Of a DNA stretch of 24,572 bases, positions 12,515-21,696 are shown in pieces (the stretch's first letter is position 1; every line of letters starts with the position of its first letter). Source of the stretch: Phoronis ovalis. Lineage: Eukaryota > Phoronida > Phoronidae. The DNA is taken from positions 1 to 24,572 of the forward strand of contig JAOXYB010065056.1 in NCBI GenBank assembly GCA_028565635.1. The letters are read 5' to 3'. Below the pieces are notes generated by a model. That model did no database searches and was not told where the DNA came from. It saw only the letters and a list, made by a program, of their open reading frames with translations. The translations under genes and the position numbers were made by a program.

Positions 12515-13560
12515 TGTAACCGGCAGATGATTTCCTAATCCCTAATATAATAGTAACAAAAAAATGAGCCTGAGGGTTAAAAAAAATTACCTTTGATACC
12601 TGAAAGCCTAATATGGCTCATGTAAATATATAACACCACTTTTGAGCGTTTCAAGTCTGAATTTTAAAATTTAACTTCAAAGATGCCAAACCTTCAATAC
12701 GTCATACAAGGTAATAGCTTATTGAAAGTTAGAAAAGAATAAAAGTTACGAATCCAATAGCTTTACTGCTTAATAGCAGGAAGCCTAATTATTTTTTAAA
12801 CCACATCCTTTATTTTTTGAAAAACAACACGTTGATTGCAGGTGAAATTGTTTTACTATCCATCTTTGCCTAATTTATGGTTTGATTATACATTTGCATG
12901 GTTTCATCAGCCAGTAGAAGAGAAAAGTCATGAAAGGTGATCGACTCATTTTCCCCGCTCATTTTCTCATTGTCAATTGTCTGTATGTTAAGTACTGTTG
13001 CAAAGTTAATTAATTAACTTCGTTTTAGCAAATTAAAAAAACTTGTAAATTATTGAAAAGTAAAATGCCACTGCTTTTGTAGGCTCAGATCCTTCACTTT
13101 ATCATGCTTATGTCTAGCTGTGCTCTATTATATCTACAATTACTGTAGCGTGATTATATTTCTTTCTAAAATTTGTTGGCATGAACAACATTTTGCACTT
13201 TATTAATATGTATATTTTTATTTTATGTTTGGGTTGCACTATCTGCCTAGCTCCAATATCTTCGTCAGCCATCTTTTAGGCATCTCATTTGCCAAAGGAT
13301 TGGTTGTTTTTTTATTAATTAAAGGAACACAATCAGAAAGCAAGGATTATAAAAATCCTTAATATGCATTGATTAGGTTCTATCAGTTCTAAATTACAAG
13401 CAAAAAAGATAAGAACCTTTCTGCCGTCTTTAAATTCTTTGACTATATATTCTTTTCTGTAGATCCATAAGATGACAAACAGTACACACGGGTACGATAA
13501 ACGGTTACTAAATTTCTTACTGTTCCAAGTTCAATGTGTCCGCTCAATGTTTAATGTCAA
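12515..13560. other. Intergenic, no gene recognised
   Basis: AT-rich sequence between the 3' end of PARS2 and the 3' end of the small minus-strand gene, so the two genes are convergent. No long ORF, RNA gene or repeat family is recognisable. Confidence 0.5.
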
Positions 13561-13564
13561 TTCT

Positions 13565-14214
13565 TTATAAAATTATACACGATTGTTTTTTATTTCCCTT
13601 TGAGCCTTGTCCATGGCTTGTTGGACATTCAGCTGCAGAAGACGACGACGACCTACACGTTATTATATAGGGGAAAACAAATAAACATTAATATATTTCA
13701 TTGTGAGTTATAGCTGGATAATAACATTTTTACAATAATAATGTTCATTTCTAAAATTGTTATTCTTTCCAGAATGTTTTCATGCTTTTCAAAAAATATA
13801 GATCTAGAACGAGATCTCCAAAATATAGATGTAGCAGTAGTTCACCAATCACCACCTCATGTAACCCTCTTAGCAGCTAGTGGATAATACGGTAGCACAA
13901 GCCTATGTAGTTTATGTGCAATACAAGAAACGGAAAAGTAGAGGAAAACTGAACAGTTATTCAGAAGACGAAATAAGTATTAAAACATGTATTCTTGCTT
14001 TTTCAAAGTGACCACCATTACCAAAACGATCTAATGTCACACTTGTTGGTGCTCATATGAATGCCATAAGCACTTACCTTGTTCTCTGGTGAGATGTGGA
14101 AGATTTACGTGGTGAAATCATAGGCGCTGACGTTTTACGTGCTCCTGTAGAAATTTGATTACTGCCTCGTCTTGGTGGTCCACCCGCTGTACTGCCAACT
14201 ATAACGTTATTCAT
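13565..14214 (-). CDS. Probable small basic protein gene, two coding exons, CaaX-type C-terminus in the simplest splice
   Basis: Exon 14214-14078 starts with ATG just after a cattttag acceptor (so a 5' UTR exon lies upstream) and ends at a strong AAG|gtaagtg donor in phase 2. It encodes 45 residues rich in Gly, Arg and Ser (PPRRGSN, ARKTSAPMISPRKSS). The next acceptor, gtgtag at 13653, leads directly into an open frame to the stop at 13565-13567. The result is 74 residues ending KGNKKQSCIIL, a polybasic stretch plus C-I-I-L, which fits a geranylgeranylated CaaX box. The same last exon is also open in a second frame (LLQLNVQQAMDKAQREIKNN then stop) that looks like a helix. That frame would be used if a further exon of suitable length lies between. 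I do not recognise the family. The first exon is more secure than the C-terminus. Confidence 0.38.
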
Positions 14215-14371
14215 ACTAAAATGCATCAAGCAGTGAAAGCATGTTTATGAAGTTTACGTCAACTTTATAGTTTATTTGATTTTGCATACCTTACAACCAA
14301 TTTTACAAATTTAAAGCTTAAGTGATAGGCCAATTAATAAAATCAGTTTTAATGTTAAATTTAAGCAATAT

Positions 14372-14460
14372 CATTACATTACCTCGATCGATCATGCACT
14401 TAAAACTAAGATCACACACTTTTTTTGCTGTTATCCGACGTTTAATAAATCTACTCATAG
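14372..14460 (-). other. Possible 5' exon of the small minus-strand gene, carrying a uORF
   Basis: On the minus strand an ATG at 14457-14455 opens a frame (MSRFIKRRITAKKVCDL...) up to a donor CGAG|gtaatg at 14372. Spliced to the acceptor at 14216, the frame stops at once, because the phase-1 end joins TATGA. It therefore cannot be the N-terminus of the next exon's protein and would act as an upstream ORF in a 5' UTR. The sequence around 14500-14620 is GC- and CpG-richer than its surroundings and could be the promoter. Confidence 0.28.
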
Positions 14461-14619
14461 TGAATTATTGTTGTACACTTTTTAAACCGATTGCATCATG
14501 ATTGGTACCGGCGGGATTCCGTAGCCAATTTTTTACAGAAGGTTCATGTAAAGCATAAACTTTAAAGTTAAATAAATAACGAAAACTATATATGCTCGCA
14601 CGTACGGTATGCGCGAAAC

Positions 14620-17370
14620 CTCAGTGAAATTTTCATCTAACATTACAGTCAAGTCACAATACCTTGGAGCTGATCTTCCTATTATTACTTGGTTATTTTT
14701 TACAATGTTTCCGCTGACCGCCTTGTGTGGTGGTACAATTAAGAAAGTTTAATATGGCATGCTTCTAAAGTAACCAAACAAACGTATTGTCACACCACCC
14801 CTTAACTCACAAATGTTAACAGTTAGTCTCTAACATAAGCTGCGTCACTAATAGCATAGAAGATCATAGAAGACACCTTCTACACTCGCTTTGGCTAATC
14901 AACTTGGATATAGTTTATTAACAAAAGTTTGCACAAAGCTGTGAATCAATGCGTTAATACGATATATTTATATTTAAAATGTATAAATTACCAGGAAAAC
15001 AAATTCAATCAATAATTCCTGATTAATCTAAGTGTTATATTGGCATTTGCTTTTTAACTGGAAAATATAAATTAGAAAAGCTATCACTTCCTTGCATGCA
15101 TTAGTAGGCGTATAGAATACAACTTGCAGCAGAATTTTCCTCAGGATCACTTCTAATTATCACCAAAGCCTTATATTTTAACAATTTTAAATAAGTTAGT
15201 CGTTCGGTCAAAGATTGAGAGGGTGATTTTTCAGTACTTTATTCTAAATAACGACTTTATTAACAACACGCAAAATAAAAAGCAACTCTTTTACTTTATT
15301 GACTAATGGTGAAAATAAGTGAAGTGTGAATCTCATAATGGTATCTTCCAAATTTATTACTCAAGCAACTGCAACAGTAAATTTTGAACACTTTATACTT
15401 GACATAAATTGCATACAGCACTAAATATAACTATGTTCTTTGCTTCTGTCATGTCATTCAACAATACCTGCTGATCATTTTCTTTTCAACATTTTAAAAC
15501 AGCAAGTATTCTTTTGACAAAAAAATATTAAAAGTAGCAGACGTTCATTGTGCTGGTAAAACGACAGTCCAATTCATATGCATGTGCTAAACTTAATAAC
15601 TACATTTGCGATTTGTATCCGCATCTTCCAACGCAGGCACACGGTGACTTCTCAGTAAACCTAATTAACCACAGAAACCTAATTATATAAGAAGGTAACT
15701 TACTAAGTCATTTTATCTTGCTAGTGTGCCTTGTTATCAACTGCAGAAAATCTGTTTTCGAAATCGTAATCAGAATTTCTTACACGTGCCAGGACTTATT
15801 TTCTCTGCTAATTACTCACTATAGAAATTTACTATTTTATTATTCCAAAGTTGCTAAATACTTGTAGCCATCTTAACTTACACATGAAAAATATAGATTC
15901 ACATATGGTTATCTACCGCATGTCTAGATAAAATCAGATATTCTTCAACTGGCTTAAAAAGTGTTGTCTGTGGTATATAAAGTCAAGTTTTTTTTTCTAA
16001 ATTACGCGAAATACGAAAGCCACGTTTCTTTAATTGTTAATAATGAATTAAATGTTTTTTACATTATACAAGCAGAATGTGTATGGCATTTGCAAGCCAA
16101 AAGTATTTTTAGCAGTTTACCTATAAATATTAGAAGCCGTGCAATGATATAAACGTACTTTTGTCTGGTAATATTTTATGCTGTATCTTCCGGCTGTTTT
16201 TATAGCGTCACAGCATCTGTGCTATTTATTTGTGACATTTCCATCTGCACTTTAAGATAATATTCCATTTGAAAAACAAGTTATTTTTGATAGATCTGCA
16301 TTTCATCATCGTATTATTTTGCTGCAATATCCGGGGCAATATCATCTTCACCGTTTTACTTAACTTACAATTTATATAGTGAACTTCTGTTTCAGAAACG
16401 AAATCTTCATATTTCACAGAAAACAAGAATTACTAGTTGAATGATGCATTATATATTAAGAGGTGCAAAATATTAAACTCAGAAAAAATGTAGTTGGCCA
16501 TTTCGCTAAAGAACGTGCAAGTTTCTCTTACCTTTTAAAATCGCAAATGTGAGCACATCACTTTTCCAACATTTATCGAATTTCCAACTTCTGTAATGCT
16601 GCAGTTTATTCAGAAGTAAAGCGCTTTAGTGTTAGTAATATAGCAAAACTTAAGAATTGATCATAAGCACTTTAAGAATTATGGATTGAGTTGATTTAAG
16701 CGCGCATGTATCATGGAGAATGTGTGCTCTAACGTAAAGCAAATTTTAACTCAAAACATAGTGTAGTTAGATCTGAATCCAAGTTTTAAATAAAATAATT
16801 GAAACGACACTCAATGTTCAGGAATATCAAGTTCAAGATCTGTATTCTACACATGTATATTTGTGTATGAAAAATAAAGGCAAAGTTTGCTATACGTGCT
16901 TAGCAAGGTTTGATGAAACAAATAAATTTATTGATTCTCATGTTCAAAGGTAAAAAGTAAAACAGTTTAATTGTAGAGCCTGAGGTTGAATCCCGGAGTG
17001 CAACATAAAAACAAGAATATCAATATGTTCGTATACAATGTCGCATCATTTAGAGGCCATTATCAGTTGAAAAATTAACACAAAATAATTGAACATCCAT
17101 AATTAAAATGTGAAAATCAGTCTAGCATGTATATATAAACTTTACATGTATGTAACAGAAGCTCGTCTATATTTCATTATTTAGGTCTTGTAATGTAAAA
17201 AGACTGGAGTATTTGAAACAATAGGAGACGCCGTACATCAAGAAAACGTTCATTTTAATGTTTTTATTCTATCCGGGATTTAATTTCAAAACATGGAGTC
17301 ATTTCTTGCAAAGTTTTAATTTTATTAAGAATTTCAAATATCATACTTAAAATATTAAGTTATATAACTA
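14620..17370. other. Intergenic AT-rich DNA, nothing recognised
   Basis: About 2.7 kb with only short AT-rich ORFs (for example plus 15961-16152, minus 16226-16426) that look like chance. A tRNA B-box-like word (GGTTGAATCCCGG, 16986-16998) occurs without a matching A box or stem. No gene or clear repeat was found. Confidence 0.5.
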
Positions 17371-17371
17371 A

Positions 17372-17572
17372 TTAAGGTTTATGTTTTATATAATGAGCAC
17401 CGCAAATGGGGCAATTATTTGAAGGGGCCTCTATTCGAGTGAAGGATAAATGCAGTATGTCAGAAAAGTGCGACAAACAGAGTTGTGATTGTCCGGTCAT
17501 GCACGTGGATTGGGCTACCAACGAAACTAATGCAGCCTTGCGATCAACGTCATTCAACGTCACCTCACTCAT
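17372..17572 (-). CDS. Candidate small ORF or terminal exon with a CPIC motif, unidentified
   Basis: The frame is 66 codons from ATG to TAA and is open 15 codons further upstream. It lies in a patch clearly GC-richer than the flanking DNA. The product ends NNCPICGAHYIKHKP and has two earlier Cys (STCMTGQSQLC), so a small metal-binding end is conceivable. The opposite strand is also open (17406-17612) and Cys-rich, so the strand is uncertain. I see no good acceptor upstream and do not recognise the family. It may be an exon, a standalone small gene or a decayed element. Confidence 0.22.
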   Translation of the reverse strand: MSEVTLNDVDRKAALVSLVAQSTCMTGQSQLCLSHFSDILHLSFTRIEAPSNNCPICGAHYIKHKP

Positions 17573-17619
17573 CAGGATTTTGTTTTCTTCGTCTTTTATA
17601 TTATCAGTTTAGCCAAATT

Positions 17620-18880
17620 TCATTTCTAAAAATTTAAACTTTCATCGAAACGAAGGAAGCTTTATTTCTATATTTAAGCAATACATAAATTATAACTTAA
17701 AAAAAATAAATTTCACTGGTTTAATTTCACTTTGATGACATCTGCTAGTGTGTTTGTTTTTCACAGTTATTTGTAAAATTCAATGGACAAGTAGTACGGC
17801 AGGAGTTTATACACCTGTCATAATAATTTCAACATTAAACAAAGCTAAAGTAAATTTTGAACAATACTAAACTGGAAAATGTTTGATGATAAAAATAAAT
17901 CACAAGCACAAAGGAAAAAACTTGATTGTTTCCGCAGCGTGCGATTATTCCAGGGAATTGCTGCTTTGGCACGCTCGTTGAAGCGACACATTTAATAATT
18001 TCAATAAAATATGTGTTAAAAAAATGTTGGAATAAAATTCGTATACTAAAAAATATGAAGATAGTTTGGTACACTATGTACGATCTATGTACTAAAAAAT
18101 CGAAAAACTACAAACTGTAAAAGGTTGTGATTTGTACAAACAATTAGTTAATATAACAGGATATGCACAAAACCAATGATTTACCGTTTTGTTTGGAATA
18201 AACGGATCGTATTTCTGGACCTGCAAAAGATAAATAAAAAATATTGATAAATCCGAGTTCTTTTGAATACTTATAGGTTTGAGAATGGCATCGTTTCCAG
18301 TTCCAGGGAATTGTATCATTATTGCTGTGGCAACGACGGTTTTCAGATATTACCTTATTGAATTTTCTATTGAAACCGTATACAAATTAACATAATTTGC
18401 CATTAGTAAAACATAGTTATGATGAGCTCTATAGTCTTTTGATATTTCCAGAGCAAATAATGACCGCTTAAATTAAAAACAAAGTTTTAGATGATACTGT
18501 TGAAGGATACGATTCATTTTCAGAATTTGTGTTATAAACTTTTGATTTTTTATCATAATAAACTATTTCATTTTTCATGAATCACTTTAGCAAAGCGTGA
18601 CACCTAACGACCTAGCAGAGAGTAATACAACAGTCGATCAATGCGCGGCCATCAATGCAACTGCAATGGAGATTTCAATTTACGTCTGAATCAATTAAAT
18701 GCTAGTTTTTAACCTCTCTACCGACCAGGGTTTCGAATAAGCTTTTAAACATTCAAGTATTCAAACTTATTTTACGACTAAGCCCTATTTCTAAAGCATA
18801 CTCCTCATCCAGACTCCTTAATTTTAACTATATAAAAAAAACTTAATCAGCGTGACCCGCGTTATAATTATCAATGGAAT
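17620..18880. other. Intergenic, with small GC-rich islands
   Basis: AT-rich with three short GC-richer patches (near 17935-17990, 18195-18230 and 18290-18345). The middle patch, read on the minus strand, is a possible micro-exon: ttatcttttgcag at its right side and ACG|gtaaat at its left. I cannot join the patches into one gene. Confidence 0.35.
18321..18334 (-). promoter_or_regulatory. Near-consensus RFX X-box
   Basis: The minus strand reads GTTGCCACAGCAAT. Against the X-box pattern GTNRCC-N(0-3)-RGYAAC it matches everywhere but the last base. RFX factors bind such sites in promoters of ciliary genes in many animals. No confident gene start lies next to it. It matches by sequence only. Confidence 0.35.
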
Positions 18881-18883
18881 ATT

Positions 18884-19050
18884 CTGCAAGAGGGATAAAG
18901 AGTCGGACTTCTAAACTGGAGAACCTGCATGGGTTTGATTCTCATTGTGCACAGAAAATAATTTCTTTCTGTGATGGCTTGTATGAGCAGCAAGTCTTAA
19001 AAGTGTACTGCTTCGTTTCAGTCAGCCGTAAAATGAGTACTTTCTAGAGT
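18884..19050 (+). mobile_element. tRNA-derived SINE (tRNA-Arg-UCU-like head)
   Basis: 18884-18953 resembles a decayed tRNA. There is an anticodon stem-loop GGACTTCTAAACTGG with anticodon TCT at 18910-18912, and a B box GGGTTTGATTCTC at 18931-18943. The 5' part AGAGGGATAAAGAGTCGG stands in for the A box. The cloverleaf is too degraded for a working tRNA gene. After it comes a tail with TTTCAGTCAGCCGTAAAATGAGTAC (19016-19040), like the conserved body of invertebrate tRNA-derived SINEs. The exact end is unclear. Confidence 0.62.
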
Positions 19051-19094
19051 GTGACCAAAATAGTGTCTTCAGTGTTCCCCTGTCTTACCGCCGC

Positions 19095-19632
19095 TTTACT
19101 TTGATGGTACTCCACTTACGGAGGTTGGCAAGCTGGACATTTTGGGAACCACAGTAGATAGGAGGCTATCCTGTGAGCTACATACGAGTGAAATTGGATT
19201 ACGAGCTGGATAACGTCTGGGGGACCATTCGTCGCCACTGTCTCATAAAATAAAGATAGAAGCACAACAGTCTACAAAGCCCAGATAAGAAGCCTCATGG
19301 AATATATCCCACTCTGTTGGATGTCAGCAGCAAAGACTCATCTTCAAATTATTGATGACGTGCAAAAGAAAGCTCTAAAAATTGTAGAAGTCGATAATCC
19401 TGAAGCAAAGACAAAGTATAACATGTATCCCCTTCAACACCATCGTATGGTAGCAGGTTGCATGCATCTTTGAAGAACTTTGCTGAAAGCATGTACAGCC
19501 AACACGATCACGAGGTAACAGATCTTGTTTTTCTGAACACAGATTTACAATGCAGATTCCGAGATCCAACACAGAAACACACACGAGATCTTTCATTCCA
19601 ACTATAAACAGAGATGGTAAGCGAACCATCGG
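19095..19632 (+). pseudogene. Decayed non-LTR retrotransposon reverse transcriptase, C-terminal part
   Basis: Three plus-strand blocks in different frames carry the typical end of LINE reverse transcriptases. Block 1: LDILGTTVDRRLSCELH (19134-19184), the KILGVTID-type motif. Block 2: YKAQIRSLMEYIPLCWMSAA then VQKKALKIV (19273-19386), the thumb-like region after the catalytic core. Block 3: THTRSFIPTINRDG near 19575-19617, the usual SFIP-x(n)-WN end. Stops (TAA after block 1, TGA at about 19471) and at least two frame changes separate them, so no protein can be made. The YADD catalytic core is missing. The remnant is a 5'-truncated, degraded copy, and the superfamily cannot be fixed from this fragment. 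Confidence 0.85.
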
Positions 19633-19768
19633 TCAAGTAAATGGGCAGATACAAGAGACAACTAAATAAAGACCTCAGTAGTACCATTAGATTTGAGTAA
19701 CCATATTAATTAGTAGTGGAATCGTGTGTGCGAAAAGGGCAATGATAGACAAAAAGGTATAGACACTG

Positions 19769-19820
19769 CCCGGGGGGGGGGGGTACTCAGGTTGTTTTTT
19801 TTGTGGGGGTGTGCAGCCGA
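19769..19820 (+). repeat. CCC-G12 run and flanking repeat head
   Basis: CCC is followed by twelve G (19772-19783), then TACTCAGG, a T-run and GTGGGGGTGTGCAGCCGAG. The same kind of C/G-run plus GTACTC plus GGGGGTGTG head recurs in repeats of several marine invertebrate genomes (from memory, not searched). It directly precedes the minisatellite. Confidence 0.5.
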
Positions 19821-19825
19821 GTTGA

Positions 19826-20090
19826 AAATTTTGGATTTGGATTGTATAGTTTTTACTGTATTTTTTTGGATTGCTACCGTAACGATATTCAAAAATATGG
19901 ATTGCTACCCACTGCTTACAGCAAATAATTTGGATTAATTTTAGGTTTGTATCCATAATTCCATAAATAAGTTTTGGAAATTGGTTTGTATTAGTTAGTT
20001 TGCGTAAAAATGGATTGCTATACTCAAATATTTTAAAATTTTGGATTGCTACCCTTATATTTCACAAAATTTGGATTACTAGGAGACACT
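19826..20090 (+). repeat. Degenerate ~30-bp minisatellite, core GGATTGCTACCC
   Basis: Core words occur at 19839 (GGATTGTAT), 19868, 19899, 19932 (GGATTA), 19983 (GGTTTGTAT), 20012, 20043 and 20073 (GGATTACTA). Neighbouring copies are mostly 29-33 bases apart. Each core is preceded by an A/T-run such as AAAATTT. The copies are diverged, so the array is old. It follows the G-run block and ends at the GC-richer block starting near 20082. Confidence 0.75.
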
Positions 20091-20265
20091 GACTCGTCTA
20101 GTAGACTCGCTGCATGCACGCTCTCCAGGGAGTTGAGATAGTTCAAGGAGTGAACAGGCCTGTTATGCAGCGGGATACAGGGGATATCCGTGTAAAGTGG
20201 TTTGAAAACTTCTGTTGATGCAAGACTATAAAACTCACCTTTACACAACAGGAGCGTAATATATA
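20082..20265 (-). other. GC-richer block of unknown nature, open on the minus strand
   Basis: This block ends the repeat cluster and is much less AT-rich than its flanks. On the minus strand it is open for 71 codons, with a protein-like stretch (IPLHNRPVHSLNYLNSL, then SLLDESVSPS). I recognise no family. It could be part of the repeat unit carrying the minisatellite, a transposon coding remnant, or an exon. No splice pair supports an exon. Confidence 0.3.
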
Positions 20266-20787
20266 CGTTTGGATTAGTAATGGAAAAGGAGTTAGAATCG
20301 TCCTGCTTTGTTTCAATTACGATATTAATTACGATTTATCGGTGATCTATTTTCGATGTCAACTTCATTTCAATTACATATATGATACTTCACGTTTATA
20401 TGTATAGTGATCTGAATGTTCAATTCATTATGTTATGTAATAAAGATATAAGTAACAGAAACGAGTGTATTACAGTTTGTGATAAACGTAACTTACAAAT
20501 TGTCAACCGATAATTCTACTGCAAAACGGATAATATTCTTTATTTTAGTAAAAGGCACCGAATTTTTGAATTTTATATGCTAGAGACATATTTCTTGTAA
20601 TATTTACACGGAGACCTCTTGCGTGTCGAGTGTTTGTATGATATATGTCACGTACATTATGCATGATTTGTTGCCAGATGCATTTTACCATAGCCCCGGG
20701 TAAACACATATACCAGACATCAGTAACATTCGTGACATATAGATGTTCTCTTCAGAATAAAAATATTGAGCAGACGACCGGCTTAAA

Positions 20788-21147
20788 ATGTTGCACATTG
20801 TTTACTTCCTAGCTGCTGTGTGCAGTGTAGTGATGGGGACCCCTAATGTGACCGTTGCCAATAATAATGGGATGTGTTCGTATACTCTCGCTGTACCGTT
20901 TGATGGACAGTCCACCTGTAATCAAGATTTTTCCACAAAATTAAATGAGCTGGAAACTAAACTAAGAACCGAAAGCCTTGCGGAAAACAAGAAAATGGAA
21001 CTGTATTTTCAGCAGAAACTGCGCCAACAGGAACTGGAGCTGATTGCTGTCAAGACCGCTCTGTCGAAAACGATTGGTGATCAAAACGCACGTATAAATT
21101 CTAGAAGATACATTGAAAGAGCATGGAATCGAATTCAAACGATTTAG
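20788..21147 (+). CDS. Short secreted coiled-coil protein (119 residues)
   Basis: Single uninterrupted frame from ATG to TAG. Residues 1-17 form a signal peptide (MLHIVYFLAAVCSVVMG). Next come an N-glycosylation site (NVT) and CSYTLAVPFDGQSTC, spaced like the Cys-x-Tyr-Thr-x3-Pro-x5-Cys motif just before the coiled coil of angiopoietins. A charged heptad-like segment (about residues 46-95, with KLNELETKLRTE and KKMELYFQQKLRQQELEL) predicts a coiled coil, so the product likely oligomerises outside the cell. There is no C-terminal fibrinogen or C1q domain before the stop, and none downstream before the convergent WDR36 end. The gene may be a naturally short family member or a truncated copy. 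An acceptor-like ctcttcag at 20752-20759 suggests a possible 5' UTR exon upstream. Confidence 0.62.
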   Translation: MLHIVYFLAAVCSVVMGTPNVTVANNNGMCSYTLAVPFDGQSTCNQDFSTKLNELETKLRTESLAENKKMELYFQQKLRQQELELIAVKTALSKTIGDQNARINSRRYIERAWNRIQTI

Positions 21148-21272
21148 AGGTACTAGACATGATATGTTTGAAATACCAATGTAACTGTTATACACGAAAA
21201 GTATTATAATACTGAACGGCAAAAAATAATTCCACACACACCGTCTCAGACTTAATTTACTGGATAGTTCAA

Positions 21273-21278
21273 AATAAA
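21273..21278 (+). terminator. Polyadenylation signal AATAAA for the coiled-coil gene
   Basis: AATAAA about 125 bases after the stop of the secreted coiled-coil gene and before the convergent 3' end of WDR36, at the expected distance. Confidence 0.42.
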
Positions 21279-21696
21279 ATTCCAAATTAATGCAGCAACT
21301 CCTTAATTTGCTATTCTTAATAACATTATATTAGCATAACATTTTGCTGTAAGATATCTTTTTCAACATAATCACATTTTGCAGAATTTTAAATCCTTTT
21401 GCTGGTCAGTAATTCAAACAATGAGAAATAAATTTATCAGCATAAAATTCATTTGTTCTCACTGAAAAGTATTTCAAATACAAATACAAATTAATAACTG
21501 AATTAAAATTTTAGGAATGATAGCTTCTCACAAATCCTTAATCAGTCCATCAAACTTTGGGTAGAAAGTCAAATCATGATCATCATCTTGTGACCTTAAA
21601 AGGCCAACTGTTATTTGATGCAATAAGCTAAGTGACAATAATTAACACTGTAGCCTAATAATGTTTCATGAGCTCCCATGACTGTAAAACTGCTTA

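Noticed and set aside
16978-17010. tRNA B-box-like word GGTTGAATCCCGG
   Set aside because: No A box, anticodon stem or acceptor stem can be folded around it, so a tRNA gene or SINE is not supported.
18884-18953. Functional tRNA-Arg gene
   Set aside because: Only the anticodon arm and B box are recognisable. The acceptor stem does not pair and SINE-like body sequence follows.
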